18,561 nt of DNA, taken from assembly GCA_900617975.1 (NCBI GenBank), contig UZAE01013855.1:1-18561 (forward strand). The letters run 5' to 3'. The position numbers and the translations under genes are program-made. Under the pieces are notes generated by a model. It did not search any database and was not told the origin of the DNA. It saw nothing but the letters and a program-made list of their open reading frames with translations. The first letter of the stretch is position 1. Each line of letters opens with the position of its first letter. The stretch comes from Rodentolepis nana. Lineage: Eukaryota > Platyhelminthes > Cestoda > Cyclophyllidea > Hymenolepididae. This document shows positions 1 to 9,591 of the stretch, piece after piece.

Positions 1-312
1 TGAAGCCCAAAGTCAGCTAAAGGGCTAATGATAACCATCAAAACACCGGCTATTTGGAATAAATAAATAGTAATGCAGTTGAAAATGTTCAAATTAAGTA
101 AAACAACAGCACCAAGCTCCCATGCTTCATCGAATATCTTTAAACATTGCTTAATTTTTAATTTTAATCTAATCGGATCGTGCAATTCTCGCTTTTATAG
201 CTTTGAATTACTTCGTCATTACCCCCCCCCCCCCCCCGNCCTCCGATGGTGACCCACAGCTTTGCCTAATCCACTTATCCCATTTAGTTAAATCAACTGG
301 GGCAAACACAAC
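1..312. other. non-coding flank with poly-C tract
   Basis: No reading frame here looks coding and no RNA gene is visible. The only structure is a run of 16 C at 222-237, followed by an undetermined base at 239, which suggests the assembler or sequencer struggled there. The stretch ends where the first retroposon copy begins. Confidence 0.6.
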
Positions 313-776
313 AAATATTTCTTTATTTCAAATGGCAGGCGTTTGATAGCTATCATTAGCCCCTTAAGTTGACTACGGGCTTCACAGAGGGAAGATTCAT
401 CAAAGTAGCAGAAAGCTTCGTGCTTCACAGAGGGAAGGTTCATCAAAGTAGCAGAAAGTCGAGTGGGGAGCAGAAGAGCGATTCACTGATGTAAAAGAGG
501 CAGACGAACAGAAGAGCGATTCACAGATGTAAAAGAGGCAGACAAACAGAAGCTCATCAAAGTAGCAGAAAGTCGAAGGGTGGGGAACAGAAGGAAGTAG
601 CAGAAAGTCGAGGGGTGGGAAACAGAAGAGCGATTCGCAGATGCAAAAGAGACAGACAGACACAAAGGTAGAGGAAAAGGTAAGGTGAGTACTGTGAAAT
701 TGGTGGAATATGACATATAGTGGGGTGATGGTAGTCTGAAGTCAGAAATCAACTGCCAGTTAATAGACTTTTTTGT
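313..776 (-). repeat. SINE-like retroposon, copy 1, head-truncated and internally expanded
   Basis: This copy matches the intact copy at 3306-3613 along most of its length. Shared landmarks are the TTTATTTCAAATGGCAGG tail region, the segment with GGGCTTCACAGA, the GCGATTCACAGATGTAA segment, a polypurine CAGACAGACACAAAGG stretch and CTGCCAGTTAATAGACTTTTTTG. In element orientation (minus strand) the 5' head is missing, as with truncated reverse transcription. A short repeat, CAAATAT, flanks it at 312-318 and 777-783 and could be a target-site duplication, but seven bases is weak. The middle is enlarged by nested tandem duplications: the module around GTAGCAGAAAGTCGA occurs four times (about 403-620), and the GCGATTCACAGATG-type module three times (about 474-650). 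Reading frames across it are repeat-derived and probably not translated. Confidence 0.75.
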
Positions 777-783
777 CAAATAT

Positions 784-1924
784 AAAAAAGTTTAATAGAT
801 TTGATAGGGGACAGTGTGCTTTATAAATAAGTCCACGTTGAGTTCCTTAAATTTGCATTTGCCGATATAGTTATACTCCTCTATTCCTTTCCTCATTCTG
901 AGTAGACTGTAGGGAATTGCCTTACGAATGGGTCTTGATTTATTCTCAGTAATCACTTCGGCAGATTCTCTTGTGCTTGGAAAGACTTCCGAAATCAGCT
1001 ATGCTGCCTCAACGATATAGAGGAAACTCCACACTTGCAAACTTCCAGCCAATGATAAGTTAAAGTCTAACGAGAAGCTGACGCCGAAAGTCGAGACTAT
1101 GGAAGCCTGAAAATCTACATTCGAAAATCAAGCAGCCGAACTGCCACCAGCTAATGTTTAGCATTTATTATGAACACCAATCATATGCACCCACACTTTG
1201 GCCCCCTTGATGTAAAACCCCTTGGACAACTCCCGCTCTCTTCATCCTAACTCTCTCCTTGGTGCATCTTCATTCCCTGATAATAAGCACCCATCTACTA
1301 TCCTGCTCATTCGCCTCCGATATTGTTAACCCTACTGCCCCACCATCTTCTATATCTCGACCCAAAGTTGCTCGCACTCATTGTGGTCGAAGGGTTATCT
1401 TCGAATATGCACAGTAACCAATTATCGAGCATCACTTTTCTCTACCTTTTAGCATTCTCACCACGCTCTAGAGGGGGACATTGTGGTGCACTTAGCGCTA
1501 TCTTGGCTGAATAAAGAAATCTCATGCGCACTTTGACAGAGTCAAAAGTGTGACCGTGCTGCTCGTCGCGAAGGAAGCACGTGTAGTTGTGAGCGCAGGG
1601 CCCTCTCAGACAATCACCGATCAATAGACGCTTCATTGTTTACAAACTCTTAATTCTATTTTAATGTCAAATGCAAACCAAACAACCATATTTCAGGTTA
1701 CTCGTCCGTTTTCTCCACATATGAGGACATTTTGCTAATAGGGATTAGTGAGAATAAGTCAAGGTCTCTTCAAAATTGTCTACAAAGACGATTACTTGAT
1801 AATATCACGAGATTAGGCAAACTTCAACAATTTGCTCAAAAGCATACAATGTAGCAACCCTACAATTTCGAACATTTTAACAAGTATGCAATATTTATGT
1901 TTATCCAACACCTCCTAGCTGTAG
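784..1924. other. intergenic, nothing recognised
   Basis: I checked both strands for exons, RNA genes and repeats. Small open frames at about 1323-1514 (plus) and 1442-1636 (minus) overlap each other, have no recognisable domain and look like chance. No copy of the retroposon family or the minisatellite is visible. Confidence 0.4.
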
Positions 1925-2249
1925 TTATTTATCCATAACGAGTAAACGTCGGAAATGCCTTGAATCTTCTTCCAGATCTTTTGATGAGTTGGAGTAATGA
2001 TCTGGACGTTGAATGCCCTGGATTACCGGAGTTTCGGAGTGCCAAGGTGGGGAGAGGTCACTTGTGGTCAGACAAATCTCTGATTCATCTTCGGACTTAT
2101 CGTGAAAATTGCCTACAGGGAACAAAGATTTTGTGATGACGAAACCAGATATGGATACCAACATGAGGCGTCGTCCAACACCCAGACGGTAAAAAATTAA
2201 ACATCTCCTCCACCGTCTCCTCTTGTGGCACGAGGGGTTGTATTATGCA
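1925..2249 (-). CDS. possible terminal exons of an unidentified gene (weak)
   Basis: On the minus strand two protein-like frames can be joined in phase. Exon A (2249-2159) follows an acceptor in GATGACAG. A 46-nt GT-AG intron (2158-2113) follows, with a good pyrimidine tract before its acceptor (TTTGTTCCCTGTAG). Exon B (2112-1925) ends at TAA. The joined frame gives about 92 residues: a hydrophobic first part with VPQEETVEEMFNFLPSG, then an acidic, Ser-rich tail (DKSEDESEIC, SKDLEEDSRHFRRLL). I recognise no domain and see no convincing upstream exons. A rival reading simply uses the ATG at 2164 and runs through in the exon B frame for 79 residues. Chance cannot be excluded. Confidence 0.22.
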
Positions 2250-2867
2250 CTGTCATCAAGTTTTTCGTCCAGAACATGGAATTCAGATGGAGAGTTAAAA
2301 ATAGAAGATTTGGAGGTCAGAAGCAAAAAATATTTTAACTTGGTGATAATCCTGGACGTAATGACTTTTGGTTTGCTAGGAGTGGTGAATAATTGTCAGG
2401 GGCTACTATTAGTGCCACTACGTGTACCAGATTTAGGAGGTATGCCCTTTGACCACTTTGAATAGGAAACAACGAAAATAGGGTAGGAGGTTCAACAAAG
2501 CTGGCATCAATATATGAACAAAGAAATTTAGTTTGTGAGAATACGAGCCTCTGAAAAGCTAAATGCAGTCTCTCATGAGTTCTGTAGGAATTAATAGAGT
2601 AATGCCCTTCTTAATGACCTTTTAGTCGATCGAGTTGATTAGTCTGGTGATCAAACTGTCAGGGTTTCGGCATTGTTTATCACTCGGATAGGGTAAGCTC
2701 AGAGATACGCATATTGGAACCATTGTAGGTAAGACGATTGGAGAGGGTGTCTGAGATGGGTGATTTTTTTACACTCTCTGACTTAAGGGTATAATTTAAT
2801 AATATCATCATTTGTCACCTGAACTGGAGTTGCAGTGGGCGCCCCCCAGGCGAGACTGGTACAACCG

Positions 2868-2898
<31 letters not shown>

Positions 2899-3161
2899 NG
2901 GGGGCGGGCGGGGGGGGACTGAACCGAATTTTTTAAAGAACTTAGAGAATCAGTGATGTTAGTGGCACTAAAAACCGGAGAAATAATTTTGGCTACAACA
3001 ATTCGCAGAGAAAGCTCTATTTCCTCGACAAACTCGCAAACACTTTGTTAAGTGGTGAAAAATCAACTGTTTGTTGCGAAATTGAGGGATTTTTAATTTT
3101 ACATTTTTGTCCCACACAGTAAGATATTTAGTTTCCACACACATTTCAGTTTAGCTTAGTC
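2250..3161. other. intergenic with long poly-G tract
   Basis: A nearly pure G run spans 2869-2917, with an undetermined base at 2899 and C interruptions at 2905 and 2909. It is preceded by a short GC-rich patch (2838-2870). A protein-like minus-strand frame of about 50 codons ends at a stop near 2246, but it is out of frame with the candidate exons beyond it. No gene is assigned. Confidence 0.5.
2869..2917 (+). repeat. long poly-G tract
   Basis: About 49 bases, nearly all G, with an unresolved base at 2899 and two C interruptions. It is the longest of the G/C homopolymers in the window and a likely G-quadruplex former and assembly problem. Confidence 0.9.
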
Positions 3162-3240
3162 AAGTGTGGGTGTAGTACATTGGCCAAAGTAAACACCCGC
3201 TAAGTCAGAGGTTATGTGATTAATTCCCGCCGACACACTT
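3162..3240 (+). repeat. degenerate tRNA-like sequence (tRNA pseudogene or tRNA-derived SINE head)
   Basis: The ends AAGTGTG (3162-3168) and CACACTT (3234-3240) are perfect 7-bp complements, spaced as in a tRNA acceptor stem (79 nt in all). Near the 3' end, GTGATTAATTCCCGCC resembles a T-arm/B box (GGTTCRANTCC) with substitutions that break the T stem. Near the 5' end, GGTGTAGTACATTGGCC resembles an A box region. No clean D or anticodon arm folds, so it is not a working tRNA. A tRNA-derived repeat relic is the best reading; chance complementarity is possible. Confidence 0.4.
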
Positions 3241-3292
3241 CCAACGATGCTATTTGCCAACTCATCTATATTATCTACATTGGCCTGTGCCA

Positions 3293-3305
3293 GTCTCCAA
3301 AATAT
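3293..3305 (+). repeat. target-site duplication, left copy
   Basis: The 13-mer GTCTCCAAAATAT is identical to 3614-3626 and abuts the tail of the retroposon at 3306-3613. Perfect 13-bp direct repeats at both borders are the signature of LINE-type, target-primed insertion. Confidence 0.85.
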
Positions 3306-3613
3306 TTATTTATTTATTTCAAATGGCAGGTATTTTGATAGTTGACTTCGGGCTTCACAGAAGGGAGGAACATTAAAGTGAGAAAAATTCGACAGGGGGA
3401 AAGAAGAGCGATTCACAGATGTAACAGACAGAGAGACAGACACAAAGGCAGAGAAAAGGCTAGATGAGTACTGTGAAAGGGGTCGAATATGACATACAGT
3501 GGGATTATGGAAGTTTGAAGTCAGAGGTCTACTGCCAGTTAATAGACTTTTTTGCCGTATGAGTATACGTTGCCCAGGGTGCACCACGTGGAGGTAAGTC
3601 TATCGCACACCCC
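3306..3613 (-). mobile_element. intact SINE-like retroposon (308 bp), copy 2
   Basis: The borders are set by the 13-bp target-site duplication. Read on the minus strand, the element starts GGGGTGTGCGATAGACTTAC and ends in an AAATAAATAAATAA tail, so it is a short non-LTR retroposon with a simple-repeat 3' tail. It encodes no reverse transcriptase. A 93-codon frame crossing it lacks an ATG start and is low complexity, so the element is non-autonomous. The head contains the palindrome CCACGTGG. On the plus strand the head also contains GAG|GTAAGT, a consensus splice donor. No clear Pol III A/B box pair was seen in the head, so the promoter type is unknown. The element landed about 50 bp beyond the tRNA-like relic at 3162-3240. 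I cannot name the family. Confidence 0.85.
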
Positions 3614-3626
3614 GTCTCCAAAATAT
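3614..3626 (+). repeat. target-site duplication, right copy
   Basis: GTCTCCAAAATAT, identical to 3293-3305, directly follows the GGGG-start (head) end of the element. Confidence 0.85.
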
Positions 3627-5240
3627 AAAAATTATACCACCACCAATCAAGGTGGCCCAACAAACCATTGAATTAACTCAATCGGTTAACAAGTCGAGAC
3701 TATCGTGTAATTAATGCCACTAATGAGTCTAGAAAACTAATGCTAGAGATTGGACATTGGAAACTGAACTCTTCTCCTCATAGTCACCTTTGGGATTTTG
3801 ATACAGAAATCAACCAAAGAAACGGCTTGGGGAAGATTTTCTTTCATCGGCTCTTGGACGTCTGCAAGTACTAAGCTCCATCCTCAGGTTCCGACAGTCC
3901 CCCGATGTTTCAATCGAGCAGTTGGCAATTAACTGTTGCACCAAAATCAAGACGACAAACAAATTTTAACGTTGATGCGTGAACGCCTCACCTTGCAACA
4001 CGTCTCCAGTTAACTGTGGAAGAAGTATAGCGGAAACTCAAATGCTTATGGTCAGCAAGTTTAGAATAAATGACATTTCCACATTGATTTTAAAATGCAT
4101 GATTTCTTATTGGTGCTCCTAGTATCTTTGTCGTAAAACAAATCCCAAAACACAGCCATCTCTGTTTTTTATTCTCTTATTTCAAAAAATTCAAAATACA
4201 ATCTCTGATCAATTTTGGAGTATATAATTCACGTCAAGGAAGCATAACAAGTAGATGACCAACATTTAGAACAGGAAAGAAATCGGTTCCTTCTTTGAAT
4301 TGTCAAATGTCATCTTAACTGAATTCCTCCTCATAACCAAAGCTCTTACACATCTAAGGTTTAAAGAATTCAAAAAGGAATTTCCGTATAGAAGCTCGTT
4401 TCAAGTAGAATTACCCCCTCCCCGAGGCGTTTCAAGTCGAATTTAGTGCACAAGCATCCGATATATCCATCAGGTGTGCATATGGATTAGTCTAGGTAGA
4501 TAAAAACGAGATATTTTAGAATAAGATGTAAATTGCAGGCAATAAAAATCTAAAAATTCCATAGAACAAATTTCTCACATTCCACTAACTTACTATCCTC
4601 AATGCAATTTTCCGATTTTGTCAAAAATATCTACTAACTAATTAGCAAACTCAAGGTTGGAAAGCGTTTTCAACTATTAACTTGGAGGGTGAAGTAGGGT
4701 CATTGAAATATCAGGGACAATCCCTAATCCTTTATAAGCCAGACATAGCCAACGCAATTGGTCATTTCATCTCGTGAGTGTGCAACGGATTCACACGACC
4801 CAGGACCTCACAGGTGATCACGTTGAATACTAGCACACACTCGACAACTCTCAGTAAAACCTTTGTTCAAACCTCGAGTTGCCTATAATCTCTCAAGAGT
4901 TCACTTAACCACCAACCTGTACCTCAACTAATTTTTGCTAAATACCCCCCCCCCTTAATATAAAATTGACGCCCATAAAACGACGTTCATTATATGTATA
5001 TACAAAGAACATTGTAGAGTGGGGGGGGGGGGTGAGGAGGGGAGCAAGGAATCACAATCTCAGGAAACCACACAGAAAACAAAAGAAGCAAACTCTCTAA
5101 ACTTCAGTGAAGTTAAGAGAGGAAGAGAGGGGCAAAGTGGAGATATCAATTGGAAACATCCGTCAGTAAGTTTGTCATCAATCAGGAAGAACAAAGAGGG
5201 CGGGAAGGAGACAGAAGAAGATAAATGCATGCTCATATAG
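3627..5240. other. intergenic, nothing recognised apart from homopolymers
   Basis: No coding exon or RNA gene was seen on either strand. A 10-C run lies at 4945-4954 and a 12-G run at 5021-5032. Downstream of the latter is a purine-rich stretch (about 5033-5225) whose open frame (5019-5240) starts inside the poly-G and looks like low-complexity chance. A TA dinucleotide microsatellite sits at about 5242-5256. Confidence 0.5.
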
Positions 5241-5350
5241 GTATATATATATATATTTATCTGTCCAGAAATTCAACTTTGTACACAAAGATAAGGCCAG
5301 GAGGCGGAGAAATAGCACAGTAGGTTTTACACAAAACTTCTCTTGAACAT

Positions 5351-7949
5351 CTAAGGACTTTGAGGCGATTGGCTTGGGGGTGACGGATCAACAGAGAGCA
5401 GATTTTTGTGATACAACAGTACATAAGCATCTGTTTTCAACACACGTTCAACATTCACGGGGATAATCTTCTGGTCATCACACTGGCACCAAGTACCAGG
5501 CTCAGATCGAATGAACGCTGTGTAGTGACCTGAATTCGTATGTCCGCAGTGATTCAACACAGCGTACAGTGAGTACCGATCTTGCCAAGAAAATTTTCTT
5601 CCCGCCAATCGGGTTACATAAGGGGTGAGATCTAATTCAAGTGGAAAGCTGATTGAGGTGTTGAGCTTTGTGTCTTGATGACATCGCTAAAAGTAAAGAA
5701 AAGCTTCTGGTTAAAAGAATAGGACAGTGTAAGAAGTCATTGGACCCTTAAATCCACTGTGCTCAAAAGACCCTAAATCTAATGAAAGGTTAAGAGTGGT
5801 TAAACCGCCACATATCAAAATGACAACAGTAACTATAACTTATTAAGAGTTATAGTAATCCATCTTCTTGTATATTTTAAATATCATGAGAAAATGCATG
5901 GATACCACGACAGTTTAGGCAAGGGAATAGAGTAGAAAGAGGAAATAAGGGCTCTGGGTTTTTGAAATCTAATTAATCTGCGTAATTCAATTGGATAACA
6001 ACCGACGTACTTTTAAATAGAATATTAAGATGTTGGGTAGATTTAGAAGAGAAAACTGTTTCACAGCAGGACGATTGACTTTGCACTTTGAACAGGGTAA
6101 CATTCCATCAATCACCTCAGGTCTAAAGTAGGAGGACAAACAAGCGGCCAGGGATGTTGATCCTCGTTGAGCTACATCCAATGAGAGATCCAAAAAAGGA
6201 TCGACCGTGGAAGATCTGTGATCACACCCCTGGTAAGAAATGACAGATTCCAGGTCTCCAAAAAATACCTGGTGGACTATACAATTACAGTTGGTATCTG
6301 ACGGTGCAGGATGCGGAGCAGAAGCAGTTGTTCGATTGCTGTTAGTATTATTGCCAACAACAATCTCCGTACGATCTGAGGACGTTGAAATCGGAGAAGC
6401 TGGTATACTTCGTTCATCCATCTCACCAGTCGCACTAGATGTAACCGAGGAGGGAGAATACTTCCCCTTCTTTTCCTGTGTGGAAGCACTTGAGAGAGGT
6501 GAATCACATCTACTCCCATCATTCCTCAACATATCGCTATCCAACCAACGACGTTTATTCGATTCCACTCCATGCAATTGTAAAGTCTCATCAGCATCAT
6601 CTTCAAGAGAAAAATAACAACTGTTTAAATCTTATCAGTAGAAAAATGGAAACATTGGAAAACACTTAAGCAGGCGAACTGACCTTCTATTGGCGTCTGT
6701 TCGCCCACAAGATGGGAATGAATGAGAGTCAAAAGAGCGATTAGAATTTCATGAGCGTCTCGCTGTTCATAACCCGCGAGATGAGTCGCATGCAACCAAA
6801 TTATATACAGAAGGTTGCTGGGAACGAAAGGAGAAGTCTCAGGTCGATAAATCTGAAATGAGAAAAAAATGGGAGTTGTAAGAGCTCACAACTGACTGTA
6901 AATAGAAGTTTGTCAAACAAGAGTATCTCATCAATAAACCTCCTGGGTGATCCGAATCATTTCACATGCAAGACAGTTTCTTGAACGCGTTGGATTATCG
7001 CATCGATGCAAATCAGACAGAAGGAATTCCCGTAATACTGGAGTATGGGTTAAAGCCTGTACAACGACATTAAGAAAACAAGTATTTCCCATATTTATAA
7101 GACCCCGCGTTTCTATAACAAAGTGAAGTTGGGTAACAAATCGATAAATACTTAGAAAACCAGACACAAATGGGAGAACTAACGCTGAAATGTTTTAGAA
7201 ATGGGTTTCACATAAGGAAGAATTTCAAAATCCTTGTAGGATGGTCTCCATGGCCGATCTGATTGTCCTAAAGTGCGCATAATAAAACAAACAATTAAAG
7301 TCTCGAGCGACTCTAAACTAATTAACCGTGCAACAACCCACCGAATTTCTTCCGATATTGAGAAAGCGCGTTGTTGTATGAATTTTCGACTAGTTCAGAG
7401 TAGACGAAATCGCAACATGAAGAACAGTACAATTCACCTTGATCAACCGAGATGGCTAAAAACAACCAAATTTATAAAGTCAGAGGTCTTAACCCTTTTA
7501 AAAAATAATCTTTTAAATACTAACAAATGTGATGATCTGGATACCGCCTGAAGTGATCTTCAATGTGATTATTTGTGAAACAGGATAAGTGGATGCAATG
7601 AACACACGCCAGCAGTAAATTCGGTCTGCTTGTATTAATAGAGATAGGAAAATCACGACAGTAAGCACACCGTTGTGAGGACTGTAAAATAAATAATACA
7701 ACATAATTAATTCAAAGTGATTGCCTCCAAAATTCTAGTTTTGTTAAATAAGGTAAGCACATTTTATTAACCTTTTGCTATTAAAAGAGCTAAAACTCAA
7801 TTCTCATAAATTATACTTCGAAATTTGAGGCAAACCTTGTATTTAATTGCTTCTTCTGTCACAGGGAACACTATACACTGATAAATTGCGTCCATTGCTT
7901 GCAAATTTCCAGGTGCGGAGAGAAAATTTTCTACATGCTTGCACGTCAT
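5351..7949 (-). CDS. USP22: ubiquitin carboxyl-terminal hydrolase USP22/USP51-like (SAGA deubiquitinase, Ubp8 orthologue)
   Basis: The family removes ubiquitin from histone H2B (and H2A) within the SAGA complex in the nucleus. The gene model is complement(join(5351..5686, 6011..6600, 6684..6852, 6940..7112, 7184..7267, 7342..7455, 7525..7681, 7836..7949)), 578 aa. All seven introns are GT-AG, phases agree throughout, and six are 69-154 nt. The ATG at 7949 opens with MTCKH, the expected first zinc ligands. Residues 1 to about 120 form the ZnF-UBP finger (CAYC, ACVHC, HIEDH, LYCSSC). The Cys box is [12 protein letters not shown], with Cys168 catalytic. The next motif is [12 protein letters not shown] (usually QQDAHEF). 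The His box is SGHYTAFIR, with His521, and the acid is in WCQCDD (537/538). Oddities are a Ser-rich insert of about 90 residues (272 to about 365) and one missing Cys in the catalytic-domain zinc site (SYQGC where relatives have TCQVC). A GATAAA at 5261-5256 might be its poly(A) signal. Human USP22 is 525 aa, so the length is reasonable. Confidence 0.93.
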
Positions 7950-9446
7950 AATTGAGGAAATTTAACACAAACAAAAGTCGCCTAGGCAATGTTGTTATTA
8001 ATTTTTAGTTAGCATTACCCACTATTTTGTCCCAGTTAACACAAAAAGATGATAAAGAGGATCAACCACAGGAGAGTGCGCACTAGGTCTATCAGCTGAT
8101 TGAAATGATTTAGCACGGATAAACAATTCATATATATGTTTAAAGAAAAGTATTAAAACTGAAAATAACATTTTTATTACAAGTTGAAACATTGTCACGT
8201 TGACGATTTTATAATTATTGTATGCTACCGTTGTATTTCTATTTTTTGTATGATGAAACACTTATATTTTGATATAACCCGGCAAAACTATAAAATCAAA
8301 TTGTTGTTTACGAAAATTTGACTTATGCCCATGAATTTGTAATTGCATCCGGAATTTTATAATGTTGAGTGATAATATTTTAAAATATTAAGTTTATTAA
8401 TTAGATATTGATAATATATTGCTTAGATAAAATTTTTGAGTAGATATTTAGGGTGGGTCTTGAAGAGATACGATTTTTCTGGCCCATTTTTACAGGATTA
8501 CTGTGAGGAGAGAATTATGAATAGTCTGATCTTGTAGGAATTTGATAAGCTACAAAAGCTTTATAATATTTTTCCAAATGCCACATTATATGGCTATAAA
8601 CGCATTCAGATATAGGAATATTTATGTAAATCTAATGATACCGCAAAATACCTAATATTTTTTTCTTAACACCTTCCCGGTTATTATCTTTCTTAGCCGA
8701 CTCATCCTGTCAAATAGATATATGGGATTGTATTTTGTGCAATATAACTTTTATTTATCCTAAAAGGGGTGTCTTACAACATAGTTGCATATATTTCCAT
8801 CACAGGATCGCACTGTAAAGTTACGCATTAAAATTTTCAATGTTTTAAAACCCTATTTATTTGATCGATTTGCCTTTTTTTCAGTGATCGCACCTACTCT
8901 CAAATCAGGACAATTTTAACCGATCCAAGCTCGCAATCTTTGTACCAAAATATTATCTGGATATAGGAAATATTTTGAGAGTTGTTAACTCATGTCATTT
9001 GAGGTAGTTCTTATCCTTAATTTTGGCATTCAAAGTGGTTGGAGGTTTCACACGACAAACCACTTACTCTCACTTGGCATGGTCCCTCGCTTATCTATAA
9101 GTTGCACACAAACAGAAATGAAAAATTTTGCTTTAGTTAAGACACAAACAACTGCATTGAAGACTGTGACTAGTTTAAGTTTCTGCTTATTTGTAATGGA
9201 TACTTAGGTCATCCAACATTCTCTAACAATGAATTATTCAATGCTTGTTACTTGGACTTCAATAGGACAAAAAAAAATATATGGAATTATATAAGCTTGA
9301 CATTTTGTTACTGTAGTATACATTCCCTTTTCCTAATGGATGATCATTTGATCACTATGAGCTGTATGATCTTCACCAGACGCCATACAGCCACCTTCAA
9401 AATCAATAATTCTATAATCAGGTGTCGGATCTTATGACTACCTCGG
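7950..9446. other. AT-rich divergent intergenic region between USP22 and alpha-tubulin
   Basis: The two genes point away from each other, so this 1.6-kb region must hold the USP22 promoter (near 7950) and the upstream part of the tubulin promoter. It is strongly AT-rich, with many short A/T runs. Small open frames on both strands (for example 8022-8261 minus, 8992-9207 plus) show no domain and look like chance. No repeat copy was found. Confidence 0.5.
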
Positions 9447-9452
9447 TATAAA
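9447..9452 (+). promoter_or_regulatory. candidate TATA box for alpha-tubulin
   Basis: TATAAA in GGTATAAATTCC lies 140 bp upstream of the tubulin ATG, a plausible distance for a TATA box plus a 5' untranslated region of about 100 nt. It rests on the motif and position only. TATA-like strings are common in this AT-rich DNA. Confidence 0.35.
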
Positions 9453-9591
9453 TTCCAACATCCCATTGGACATACTGTATGTTCTTCAAGGTCACCGACA
9501 GACTACTTAAAGGGGACCCTTTCGATTTTCGAACTAGTCCCACAAAGCATCCTAGCTCCGTTAGCACTCAGGAAGCTTATCTATCGACGGA

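Noticed and set aside
483..779. 98-codon minus-strand frame and its counterpart at 3306-3587
   Set aside because: Both are reading frames through the SINE-like repeat. They are low complexity, start at non-ATG codons in one case and do not keep the same frame between copies.
3573..3613. spliced-leader RNA gene suggested by GAG|GTAAGT
   Set aside because: The site is within a repeat head bounded by a target-site duplication. No leader resembling known flatworm leaders and no Sm-binding site were seen.
5019..5240. 73-codon plus-strand frame
   Set aside because: It starts inside a poly-G run and continues through purine-rich, low-complexity DNA; nothing supports coding.
6931..7167. USP22 Cys-box exon extended upstream as one open frame to 7167
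   Set aside because: The extension (7113-7167) is intron. The acceptor CACTTTGTTATAG at 7113 and the donor CAG-C|GTTAGT at 7183 join in phase and give better agreement with the family.
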